Below are positions 39,882 through 51,000 of a DNA stretch of 64,000 nucleotides, in pieces. Position 1 is the stretch's first letter, and each line of letters opens with the position of its first letter. The stretch is taken from contig CM074135.1 in the NCBI GenBank assembly GCA_037178625.1, positions 1,800,001 through 1,864,000 on the forward strand. Direction: 5' to 3'. The notes under the pieces were generated by a model. It did not search any database, was not told the origin of the DNA, and worked only from the letters and a program-made list of their open reading frames with translations. The stretch comes from Skeletonema tropicum. Taxonomy: Eukaryota; Bacillariophyta; Thalassiosirophyceae; Thalassiosirales; Thalassiosiraceae. The position numbers and the translations under genes are program-made.

Positions 39882-42213
39882 TTACTTTGTATCCCGAAAC
39901 ACAAACTTCTTTTGTGGCAACAAATCCGTCAAATTCGAATAGCTTCCCCCTCCTTCACTACTACCCGACACATCATCACCTTTAACATCATCACCATCAT
40001 CCAACGTCGCTTCAGCAGCAGTAGCAGAAGCAATCACCTCCTCTCGCATGGCCTTCTGCTTTGCCTCCCTTACACTATCATTCGAAGAAGAAGAAGTAGT
40101 AGTAGTCCTCGCAATACCACTCACCGATCCAATAAAATCATTCGTAGTACTTCGATGCTCTCTCTTCCTCCACATGAATTTACGTTCCGGCAAGAGTGTC
40201 TGAAGCGATCCCGATGATGTCGTCTTTGTCAAATCGGTTGTTGTGGATGATGATGGTGGTTTCCTTGTCCGGCGTTCATCTTCCACATTCCCCCCTTTGA
40301 AATCAAGCTTTGTAAATGTGGGACGTGTGGGTAACAAGTCCTTCAGATTACTCTTTGTTGTTGTTGTTGAGGATGATGATGCTTGGGCAGTAGTAGTATC
40401 GGTGGATGATGGAGACTTTTTTGTACGACGTTCATCTTCGACACTCCCACCTTTGAAATCAAGTTTTGTAAAGATTGGACGTTTGGATGACAATGCCAAT
40501 TCTTTCAAACCTGAGGATGGTACAGCTGTTCCTGCATTGTCTACTTGCGGTGGTGGCACCGAAGAAGAAGAAGATGACGATAACATACGACGATCATCTT
40601 CCACACTCCCCCCCTTAAAATCAAGCTTGGTAAACACCGGTCGTTTCGATATCCCTGCCAAATCTTTCAAATTGGCACTAGTTCCACTTTCATTGACATA
40701 ACTATCACTAGTTTGTCGTGTTCCCAAGTCTATTGTAGATTCACTCTCCAAATTACCAATGGGACTACTTGCTTCTTCTTTTTCTTCTTCTTTGCCACTA
40801 CTTTTCTCCTCCACCAACCCTCCTCCTCCATCACCACCATCAACATTGTTGCCGGCAGTAGCACCACTTTCACTCCTCGAATAACTCACTGTACCATCAT
40901 CTTCCATCCGTTGTACCCTCCTCCCAAACTTATCCAACTTCATAAATCTCATTTTAGCACTTGGCAATAATGCCTTGAGATCTGCACCATGAATTCCTGT
41001 AGAGGTCGATGCATCCTTTTGTAAATCGGTTGTTGGTTCAGGAGCACGGATGAGTTTGGAGAGGGATTGTCCTTTGTCTACTGCTGCTGCTGCTGCTGCC
41101 TCTTGTGATTGCTGTGTTTCACTATCACTAGTAAATTCATTGTCAGTTCCACCCATGACACCACGAATCGGACCACTTTTCTCACCAACACCACCATCAC
41201 CACTCTCAGTAGTACCACTTGCACTCCTCGAATAACTAACTGTCCCATCATCCTCCATCCGTTGCACTCTTCTACCAAATTTATCCAATTTCATAAATCT
41301 CATTTTTGCCGTGGGCAATAATGCCTTGAGATCCGTCGTAGTAGTGGATGATGATTCAATATTTTCAAATGCTTGGAGGGATTTGTCTCCGGCCAATTGT
41401 TTCGAATCGGTGAGCAAACTTGACAGTGAGGAAGAAGAAGAAGAAGTTGACATGGTTCCTCCTACTGCACCAGTACCAGTGGTACCAGTAGTAGTAGCGG
41501 CAGCACGATCACCCGCTACAATCTTCTCAACAGCAGCAGCAGCATCCGCATCTGCACTCGATCTTGAAACCCTCAACAATATCAGAAATGAACATGATAC
41601 TCCTACATTGTACAACAAGGCTCTCACTTCTAACGTCAATTACATCACCACTTTCACCAACATTAAGAAGGAATCCGAGAGTGGGTACTAACTCTGCCAA
41701 ATCATACTAACAGTCCTGTAGAATATTATTTCACCAAATGATTTACATCTCGCTCTAATTTCTTCCTACCTGTCTTCAATCGTTTCCACACGTTCACATT
41801 AAACCTCTTCATAGATAATCCCTCTCACATAAATCAATATTCTCCCAACCGTGTCTCAGTAATCACTACACAGCATTCGTAGAAGGCAATGTACAACCTT
41901 TATTACATAATTATTAAAGTGTTACATAACGTACTATTTGAATACTGCTATGTATATAAGTAGACACAATCAATATCGTAGTAGATAGCCGGTGCCTCCT
42001 CTCTTATTTAGAAAACCCGCGCAGCGGCTAGACGAGCGTCAGCGAGGCTAGTTATAATTGAAGAGCAAGGGTACATAATGTTTGTCCCTCCTCCGTTAGC
42101 GCCTGTGTCAGGCTTGTGTCGTAGCATCATGTCACTTTCTTGCGTTTCACTTTTTTGCTTGAAGATAGCGTGGTAGCTTGCTTCGATCACCACGACTTAC
42201 TATTTCTTGCCAT
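39882..42213 (-). CDS. Ser/Thr-rich protein with repeated LLP / FTKLDFKGG motifs
   Basis: Proposed exons: 42213-42201 (13 nt, ATGGCAAGAAATA|GTAAGT) and 41551-39882 (after GTGCAG), giving 560 aa starting MARNNADAAAAVEKI. The 649-nt intron contains copy 2 of the 493-bp repeat in antisense. Two copies of a ~40-aa repeat (DLKALLPxAKMRFMKLDKFG then RRVQRMEDDGTVSYSRS) are followed by three copies of FTKLDFKGGSVEDERR, each preceded by LK[DE]L. Two shorter LLP motifs occur near the C-terminus (LLPERKFMWRKREHR and LLPQKKFVFRDTK at the very end). Linkers are poly-Ser/Thr. No known domain. If the tiny first exon is wrong, the ATG at 41453 gives 523 aa. It starts 120 bp from the divergent helicase gene. 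Confidence 0.55.
41558..42050 (+). repeat. 493-bp dispersed repeat, copy 2 (inside an intron)
   Basis: Matches 33528-34020 with about three substitutions and no indels. Relative to the host gene it is antisense and ends five bases upstream of the proposed acceptor AG. Confidence 0.92.
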
Positions 42214-42333
42214 GCGCCTTCCGTCACCATTTTATTTGTTGCCATTGGATTGAACAACGGCTGGGGCATGCGGGGTTATCGGCGACTGAGCTGAGTAACA
42301 TAATTAGCTGCTGAACACAAGACAATATCGAAT

Positions 42334-45300
42334 ATGGGGGCTTTCTCTGGGAAAACAAGGAAAAAACTCAATGCCATTCTCGACGAGATAGGCAACGGCA
42401 TTATCTTGTGTTCTGCTCTTCGGCAAGAATGTTTGCGACGGCATGGCAAATCTCCCTCAATGATAACGATGCGTAACGCAATTGCTAACGGGAACTGGCC
42501 TGGTGTGACGCTTGGTTACGGTGGTCAATTCAATGGACCGAGTGAAGAGTATGTCGTGAGGATCAACTCCATTGTAGGCTTGCTAAGGGGCCGCGAGTTT
42601 ACTATTGACGAAGTCCGGATGTTATACGGGAGGAAGTACAATTTAGCCATCCCTTTACGCGATAACTCTTTGATGGATATTCTTAGAAGCGCAAATATAA
42701 CCATTACAACAACACCCCGAGATCTCAAGCCTACAACACCACCCCCACCCCGAGATCTCAAGCCTTTGAGTGATATGTCCATTCTACGCGACAAATATGT
42801 TCCACAACACCTCAAAGATCTTAATCGACACCCTACAGCACTGCAATGGAATGTCAACAAACAACGTAACATGGATCAAGTTATTACATTGCTCGCAAAA
42901 GATTTCATTCCATCTGTCCCATGCACATGTGCACCAGGAGTAAATATGCATGAATTGTATACACCCAACGCCCCATCTCCAATCACGCCCAATCTTCGAT
43001 TTGCTCTTCAAACTTCGATTTTGGACATTTCACCCTCAAAAGTCGTCGATCTTGACGAAACTGACAGAGTAAAGGAATATACTAATACATTTCGCCATAC
43101 GGTGAAACTTGAGTACGAAGAAAGAATGCGTCTGTATGAGCATTATTCACTCTATGCACATCAAATAAAAGCCATGACAAACAAGACAGCCAAAATATTG
43201 ATTCCTGGAATCATTGACGCAAGGCCCTCATTGTCGATTTCAGATATTGTTTTACTAAGGCCACTGGCACCTGTTCTGGTGCCTCAGTATGATTATCATC
43301 ACAATCTTAGAATCACATCAAATACGCTTGAAATACAATCCCGTATTGTAGATATGGTGCGGGGCAGAAGAGACGAGCCTGACACTATTATAATCTCTTG
43401 GGAGCTTGAGATTGGGCAGAAGGAATCGCTGAAAGATGACCACTTTATGCGTCAATACAACATAAGATTCGTTCCCGAGGAGTCGTTCCCCCGAATTTGC
43501 GACACCGCACTGGGATGGCTGGAAAAATTGTCCAAAAGCGAACAGGATTATATCAAGAATCTGCTGTTTCCAGTGGTGGCGCCTATGGTGAAGCCTTTAA
43601 GCTACGACCAAATGACGTGTGACATGAGTGCTCTGACAGGAGATTTCCGTAATAGTGATGTTCTCAAGCCACTCAATGAGGAACAAGCATCTTTCTTGCG
43701 AATGATTAGAGCAAGAACACTTGACCCTACTTTTCACTCTCTAAGGCCTGCGTGCATTCTGACGGGGCCAGCCGGAACGGGGAAGACGAAGACTCTTATT
43801 GCTGCAATAGCAGAAGTTCTAGGATTGCTAAGGAAGGAGAAGACAACAAACAAGAATAGAGTTCTCCTCTGTGCACCCTCTCATGCAGCTGCTGATGTTC
43901 TGACAGAACGCCTGACTGCCATTCTCAAGAGGCACGAAATATTCCGCATGTTTAACAGCTCAAGACCCTCCGTCACTGTTCCAGGTAAAATTCTACCGTT
44001 CACAGTCACGCTGCCAGGAACAGACACCTTTACCCTTCCATCACCTTCTGGTTGGACAAATTTTCGTGTTGTGGTCTGTACATGTATGGATGCTCATATA
44101 CTTTACCGTGCGCAAATAACAAACTATGCCATTCGAACAAAAAGATGTTGCTTCGTTTCTTATCTAGAAAGCAACAACCCGATTGGCTTGGATTTCGGTG
44201 GGGAAAAAATTAGATATGGCAAAGAACCGTTCTTTACTCACCTTTTCGTCGACGAAGCTGGGCAAGCCACTGAACCTGAAATTCTCTGCCCTATGTCAGT
44301 TGTTTTGGACCCGGTGCCGGGCGAACAAAAGGTTGAAATTGCACTCATTGGAGACCCTCGTCAACTTAGTCCACGTATTTACTCTGAAAGAGCTGCCTTG
44401 CACGGTCTTGGACGATCATTTATGGAAAGGATATTGAAGAGGCCTGTTGAGTGCATTGGCAGAGGCGAATCACATATCCTTGGCCCAGATACTGTCAAGC
44501 CCTTAGACGGACCAGTGTCTTCTATACTTGATTTGGAGCGATATTATATGAACATTGATGGTCAAGAACAACTAACCGTCTTTCTTACCGAAAACTATCG
44601 AGGTCATCCATCCTTCCTCATGATGCCAAGTGCATTATTTTACTACGACCGGTTGAAGAGCGCAAAGGGGGTCGGTTTGGAGTCCCTCTCCTATTGGATT
44701 GATCGATTACGTTCCGTCGAGGCACTCACGAAAAGGGTTGGAATGACTTTTGAATCATCTTCAAATCGTCGAGATATTATGGACAATTACCGGCGAGTGC
44801 ATTGTCAATCCAAGTGGCCAATTCATTTCCGAGCTGTGAAAGGAAAAGATACCAGTGTTGCTCTAGACACATTCACTGGCACTGATAGCTGGCAGAACAG
44901 CGAGGAGGCGGATGCCGCAGTCGAAATCGTCCATACATTGATTCAGAACGGAGTCGCACCCATAAAAATAGGCGTTATGAGCCCTTTCAGAGGTCAAGTT
45001 GTTGCAATAAGAAAGAGGTGTCGAGCGAAGCATTATCATGATGTCAACGTCGGCACGATTGAGAACTTTCAAGGTGTCGAGCAAGATGTCATTATTCTCA
45101 GCCTTACTCGCTCTAACCCATCATTTGTGGAGAGTGACGTGAAGAAAAGAATGGGGGTATTTGGGATGCCTAAACAGGCCAATGTCGCATTGACGCGAGC
45201 TGAAAACCTGTTCATAGTCATCGGTAACCCTGAGCCTATGTGGGAAGATAGATTGTGGAGACAGTGGGTGAGTATATCTGCCAAGAGAAATGCGTTACGT

Positions 45301-45552
45301 GTCTGTGCAAGAAGCTGACTTTAGTTTTTATTTTCTATCATTTCAATCATTACGCAGCTATTGTGGGTCTTGCGAAATGGATTGTGGTACGGAGAAGGCT
45401 TGGAATTTTGGGACTCTGTCAGGGCTAAGTTCAAGGATGCAAATTTTGTAAACACAATCGAGCAAGTTGATGTCGAAAGCAATGATGCGGATGCTGTTGT
45501 CGTAAGCACGATTGAAAAAGTTCACAGAGTGCACTCTACTAACGGAATGTAA
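42334..45552 (+). CDS. SF1 RNA helicase, MOV10/SDE3/UPF1-like
   Basis: Two exons: 42334-45267 and 45358-45552, with a 90-nt intron (CAGTGG|GTGAGT ... TACGCAG). Total 1042 aa. Helicase motifs: GPAGTGKTKTL (~478-488, Walker A), APSHAAADVL, VDEAGQATEPE (~640, motif II DEAG), IGDPRQLSP (III), LTENYRGHPSF (IV region), VGTIENFQGVEQDVIILSLT (V), and NVALTRAENLFIVIG (VI). The joined C-terminus WRQWLLWVLRNGLWYGEG fits the end of MOV10/SDE3-like proteins. The N-terminal ~470 residues are not recognised and include a PRDLKPTTPPPPRDLKPL duplication. Related enzymes act in small-RNA silencing and RNA turnover; this role is inferred. Its neighbourhood is rich in mobile-element debris. Confidence 0.85.
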
Positions 45553-45735
45553 CGGATTATGGAGACTTGTTGTATGTGTTTGTAGGTATAGAAAGCGTCG
45601 GTGGAATATAAGCTATCATGTTGTATGTCACGATCAGGGTGAAACTCCCTCTTACCAGATTAAAGAGCACTGGGATCACGTGCATAACCTAAAAAAATCC
45701 TAAAATTCTACATATAATTAAGAGCTGCATCTTAC

Positions 45736-47172
45736 TCACAATTCATCCGATCGTAAAGTTCTAGGCTTCACGGCTAGCACACGGTTACGCGTTTCATCAG
45801 GTCGTGGCTGTGTTGGATCATAGATATGTTCTTCATCAAATTCATCATCATCCTCATAAATATCAACTGGTTGAGGTTGTTGTTTTTGTTGAGTCTGGCG
45901 CTGTTTGCGGTTGCCTTCTCCGTCTTCAAGTACAAGCTCAGCAGTTCCACCGCCTTCATTTTCATACACCCAATGATACTCCTCTTTTCTCTTTGGTGAC
46001 TTGACGCATCTGAAACCAAGATTACCGGTAGTTGTCGTGGCATGAAGTGTGGCACGAACTCCAAGAGTGGCTGCATGGTTGAAACTCCCATCTAGACTAT
46101 CCACATAGCTTCCTCCACGAACAATTCTCTTCTTGTGCTTTCCTCCTCGCTGCCACTCCCAAACATTGCCCGTCATATCATAGAGTCCAAAAAGATTCGG
46201 TTTGAAAGTCTTGACTGGACTAGTCGCTCTCCACCCATCTTCAGCTTTATTATCCCACGGAAAGTCTCCATCACCCCACAAATTGGCATATTCTTTGGCA
46301 GCATCCGTAGTTTGATCATCTCCCCAGACATACAGCGTGCGGTTACTTGGACCAATGTTGCCACCACGAGCCGCTGCCTCCCATTCACGCTCACCAGGCA
46401 GTCGTTTTCCAACCCAAGTGCAATACTCTGCTGCATCACGATGGGATACATGTACCACAGGATGATTTTCACGGTATTTGTAGGATGACCCCGGTCCCTC
46501 AGGATTACGCCAGTACGCACCATCGACTGCTACCCAATCCTCTGCTTCGGGATCCACTTCTGCCTCATGCAAATTTTCAGCATCGGGCAAGAAAGAACTT
46601 AGTACAAATGACCATCCAAACTTTTCTGCCTCCGTTTCATAGTAGGTTGCACGGACAAACTTTCCAAATTCCTTGTTTGTCACTGGCGCCTCGTCCATAA
46701 AGAAGGGATCTACACGAACAACCTTGGGAGGGACCATCCCACCATCCAATGGGTGCTCCTCAAACCAACCATATGGCTTGGGCCCCTTACTCAAATCCAA
46801 CTTGCCCGCCCGCTTCTCATGCAAAATCTGCTCACGTGTCTTCCCATGCGTCCGATCGGCAATGTCATGCTCGGAATCTGGTCCATAATGCTCATGATGC
46901 AAATCCTTCTCTTCAATCTCTTTGTGCGTTTCATCGAATCCGGTTCCGTAAATGAATTTGACCCCATTGTCAGTGTGAAATCCAGTCCGTTTCCCATCGT
47001 GGTGGTTGTGTCGACCGATGTAGATCATGCCCGGGTAGTTTTCTTCATTTGGATCGGGATGGGGTTGATCATCTTGGTTCATTTGGACTTCATCTGTCGT
47101 GCTGTTGGCGGCGACAGTAATGATTGGCAGTATTGCCCACAAGAGGCTGTTCAGGGGGTGGAGTGACTTCAT
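45736..47172 (-). CDS. formylglycine-generating-enzyme-like ER protein, SUMF2 type (no catalytic Cys)
   Basis: A 478-aa protein with an N-terminal signal peptide (LLWAILPIITVAANS) and C-terminal SDEL, so ER-luminal. The FGE-sulfatase fold is clear: APVTNKEFGKFVRATYY, HPVVHVSHRDAAEYCTWVGK, RLPGEREWEAAARGG, FGLYDMTGNVWEWQ, GGSYVDSLDGSFNHAATLGV, TGNLGFRCVK. In SUMF1 the segment after GGSY carries the two active-site cysteines (Cys336/341 in human); here it reads VDSLDGSFNH, as in SUMF2 (DTADGSANH), so sulfatase activation by this protein is unlikely. A Gln-rich acidic tail (QRQTQQKQQPQP...YEDDDEFDEEH) is extra. Possible regulator of sulfatase maturation (inference). Confidence 0.85.
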   Translation of the reverse strand: MKSLHPLNSLLWAILPIITVAANSTTDEVQMNQDDQPHPDPNEENYPGMIYIGRHNHHDGKRTGFHTDNGVKFIYGTGFDETHKEIEEKDLHHEHYGPDSEHDIADRTHGKTREQILHEKRAGKLDLSKGPKPYGWFEEHPLDGGMVPPKVVRVDPFFMDEAPVTNKEFGKFVRATYYETEAEKFGWSFVLSSFLPDAENLHEAEVDPEAEDWVAVDGAYWRNPEGPGSSYKYRENHPVVHVSHRDAAEYCTWVGKRLPGEREWEAAARGGNIGPSNRTLYVWGDDQTTDAAKEYANLWGDGDFPWDNKAEDGWRATSPVKTFKPNLFGLYDMTGNVWEWQRGGKHKKRIVRGGSYVDSLDGSFNHAATLGVRATLHATTTTGNLGFRCVKSPKRKEEYHWVYENEGGGTAELVLEDGEGNRKQRQTQQKQQPQPVDIYEDDDEFDEEHIYDPTQPRPDETRNRVLAVKPRTLRSDEL

Positions 47173-48052
47173 GATGTTGTTCTTTGTTACAGCTTGTTGA
47201 GTAATAGCATGCTCAAGAGCACTATGCTTATCGCTATCGCTATCGATGCATTCTCACATGATGTGAAGATGAAGCTGGCCAAAAATAACGGTTAGATGAG
47301 CGCTTCCTACCCCGGGGTTGAGGGGGGTATAGGTCAAATGTGTCAGTCTAAAATGAATAGTAATGAAAGAGGGGAGTATAAAATTTTGACACTAGCAAGG
47401 GTGAACTTTGTTGTACCAGTAGCACATCAAACGAGAAAAGTACGAACTGAAGAAGAAAGTTACGTGTTCCGACTCCGTTTACGACAAAAATCAGAACATT
47501 CACCAAAAATTTAAATATCCAAAATATGCAACATTAAGAAACATACACAAATTGTACGGCAAAATCAGTATTATTTAGCTAAAAAAGCTCCAAAAGAGGC
47601 CATTGCTTGTCTTGCCGAGCGGATACACACGATTGTGGAGAAAGCACATTCGACACCAAACGACTTCCACCATTACCACCGATGAACACAAAGCGAAAGC
47701 GGAAGCACCATCCCGCCCCCGCTTGGTTGTGGGCGCCTCTTCATCGTCCATTTCTTACGAATAATCGTTTAAACGGCGTTGCCACACACAAGTTCTTGCA
47801 CGTCCAACACAACATTGTCATACTTTTATCAGCTCATATCAGCCTCAGTTAGCTACGCCGTCATCGGTATAATATTTGCAGAAAGTTCCGTCCTACAATA
47901 TCGTGTCGTGCTTTGGTGTCAAAGTGGGAATGGACTCGATGCACGTCATTTGTAGTCTCTCTAGAGTGCCACGTAATAAACTTTGATCAAGCTCGAGTTA
48001 TATCATAGGTACAATTGTTGCACGGCATCGAATATAATTTTAATACACACGA
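47173..48052. other. intergenic, nothing recognised
   Basis: An 880-bp divergent spacer between the SUMF2-like gene and the 2333-aa gene. Short frames near 47600-47850 have no domain support. Confidence 0.45.
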
Positions 48053-51000
48053 ATGTACGGCATGGATAATTCACCAACTGCATCCCATCAAAGCAGTGCC
48101 TACAGTGATTATCCTGAGAGCAGCAATACCTCCGGAGATGGTTTCTTGTCGTGGGAACGATCCCGTCAAAGCTCTGCATACAGAGAAAATCATTTGGATG
48201 ATGATCTGCATGGCACACAACAAAATGCAGCAGTAAATGAAGATGATAGTACTAATGACTTCGGTAGTGTTGGAGCGCATAATATGTATCAACAGCAGGA
48301 ACAACTTCAACGAAGAAGTCAATCAGTAAATTCACAACCATCAGAAGACAGTGACGAGAAGGCCATACACAGCCCTACACCATTTCGCCCCATGGCACCA
48401 CGAGAATTTGCACTCGGCAACACTCTCCGGCGGAGTCGTTCTGCTATGCCCATGGCAACATTACCTGCAGATGCAACTGTTGCTCGGAAGGGAAGTCAAG
48501 ATGGAGGTACATCTTCCCAATCAGTGGCAAGTGCTAGTTATGCATCTGGACTTTCAGTAGAGCAAGGTGAGATTGAAACGTTGCAGAAACTTATACAACA
48601 ACAACAACAAATGCAAACAGGGATTCCTCCATTGCCACTCCAAGAGCAGCATCAGCAAAGTCACAATACACAATATTTGCGCCAGTCTACGACCGGTTCC
48701 ATGCAGAGAATTTCGGAAACCTCTGGATACGAAACCTCTGGATATTCTTCTGATAGTTTCAATGACAATGAGCCACCAGAGCAATCTGCCGGCCAAAATG
48801 CCGGTGGGGAAGGATTTCAACAGACAGCTGGAGAAGCGGCAGGAGAGAGCGCGACCGAGCAAGTTTCGGATAGAGCATCGGATCGAATTTATCGACAGAG
48901 TGAAAGAGATGAAGTTCATGCAACTGGCGAGCAATTGAATGAAGTAATGAGAATACAACATCCTGTCGATATAGTAGATGAAGCTGCCGAGGCGGAAGTG
49001 GCTGCGATGGATGAATCTTCTGCAGAAGATACAAAGAATCAGTCTCTTGGATATTTATCAGATGATTTTCAAGTTTTTGAGGGAGAACTCACGGAGTCAT
49101 GGAAACAGTCTCCTGCTCGCACTAATACCTATGTTGGCAGAGGAGGCATTGACAATACCATTCTAGAGGATATTAGTGATAATATCAAGGAAGGGGAATC
49201 AGAAGATGAGAGTGTACAAAACCGCCCCGAATCGGCTCATTCACAGCATTCATCACACTCATCGATATCATCAGCAGCTACTGGCGGTCACGAGAACGTT
49301 GACGATGACGAAAATGATGTAGATGATATTTCCTACGCTATTGGGTCAGAAATGGGTCTGCATTCGAGACAAAGCGTTGAACAGAGTGATATAAGTGAAA
49401 CTGCTAGTGAACAAGAGTCAAGTAGCAGTTCTATGGATATCGAAAAAATGGCGTCAGAAAATACTCTCGACAGTGTCAGACAACACAGTGATACGGACAC
49501 ACGGCTTAATAAGACAGATGGTCATCCATACATCAATCATTATTTAACTTCCAATGACGATGAAGGCACGCAAGACAAGATTCAATCTCACCTACCCGCA
49601 AAACTATCGCTTGGAATTGATGCTACTGACACTAACAATGCGGATCAAAGAATGACAAACGACTCTCTGTCTACTCTTTCAGCTGGTGGTGATAGATTTC
49701 CACTTACTTCTCAAACTATTGCCATTGCCGACAATGCGGATACGCAGGAAGCCGCTGGCGCTATAACTGCAAGATTTGGGAGACTGCTGCAAGAATGTAG
49801 GGATCTTACAGAAACTTGTGGCGATGATTCTCTCCGAGATAGTATGATGAGTTCACAGGTTGAATCTGCTACAAAGACTTCTTCATCTAATTTTCGTTCT
49901 TCAACCTCTAATTTTCCTTCCTCAACTACTGAAACGGAGGCAAATGAAGAACAGCGGCGACTGTCATCCTCGCAACTCAAGGCGGCGGCTGCAATGGCAG
50001 CGGCTAATTCTACAGGCCTGCAAAGGCGGTCATACTCAAACCCCGTGACACAAAAACATGAGATAGACACCTCGGACGGAAAGCATTTACACATGTCGCA
50101 GCTAACTGTCGATCCCGCGTTACATTCATCCATGATAGCTTCTGATTTCACAGGATCTATGATGTCAGTGTCTGGATACAAAGATCTTAAATCATCTACT
50201 TTCACGGGGCTAGTGAACAGTGCAGAATTCAAAGAGAGTCAATCATCGGAATTTCAATCAGTAGAAGAAATGGAGGATCCAAATCAATGTGAGGATGGAG
50301 ATGATTACGCAGAGACATTTCAAGTTCCAATCGATCAACCGCTGGGTAGGCGTGCACCAAGGCCCGTTCAGCCAATGTCTAGAAGTATCAAAAGTGCAGT
50401 TTCAGAGTTATCCGTGGGAATAGACGTAATGTACGGGGATGCAGACGAAGATAACGCTTTCAACAAGAGCGGCAATCTCAATGAGGATTTGACTGCGCCT
50501 TTCGATCCTTCTCAATTTCTGGCTGAATTAGATCCCTCTTCCTTTGGGGCAGGTGGAAAGACGTCGGATAATGCCTCGAGTACGATCGACTCGCCCAAGC
50601 AGCACGGCTTGTTACAATCAAATAAAGACGAGGAGGCTGAAATGCAGAAGATAGAAACCGATGAAGCTGCTCCAACAAGTTCAAGTTCACCGCAAGCCGC
50701 TGCAGATATTGTTGCTAAACAGTCTTCGCAAGGAGTTGCCAATCCTGCTCGTCAATCATCTCCCTCTTACATATCGAAAGCATCATCGCACATCTCCTCA
50801 GACTTTAGTGCTGACGAAGGTGGGCTGCTTGTTGGCTTTGGGCGAAGAAATTTCAATAGAAGCATCAGTAGCAAGGACAGTGACAGTAGTAGTAGCAGCA
50901 CCAGTAGTGGTGCTTTTAGTTCAGGCAGCGATGGAAGCAGCAGCAGTGGAAGCTCAGGTAGCAGCTCATCTTCAAGCGATGACGACAGTGATTCCAGCTC

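Noticed and set aside
40243..41691. Long + strand open frames over the repeat-motif gene
   Set aside because: They are antisense shadows caused by Ser/Thr-rich codons and the internal repeats. The minus frame has conserved repeated motifs.
33528..42050. A full LTR retrotransposon bounded by the 493-bp repeats
   Set aside because: The repeats lack TG...CA ends and no target-site duplication is seen. The DNA between them holds unrelated intact genes such as allantoin synthase.
47607..47852. 81-aa ORF upstream of the giant gene
   Set aside because: No domain, biased composition, and no splice or start support.
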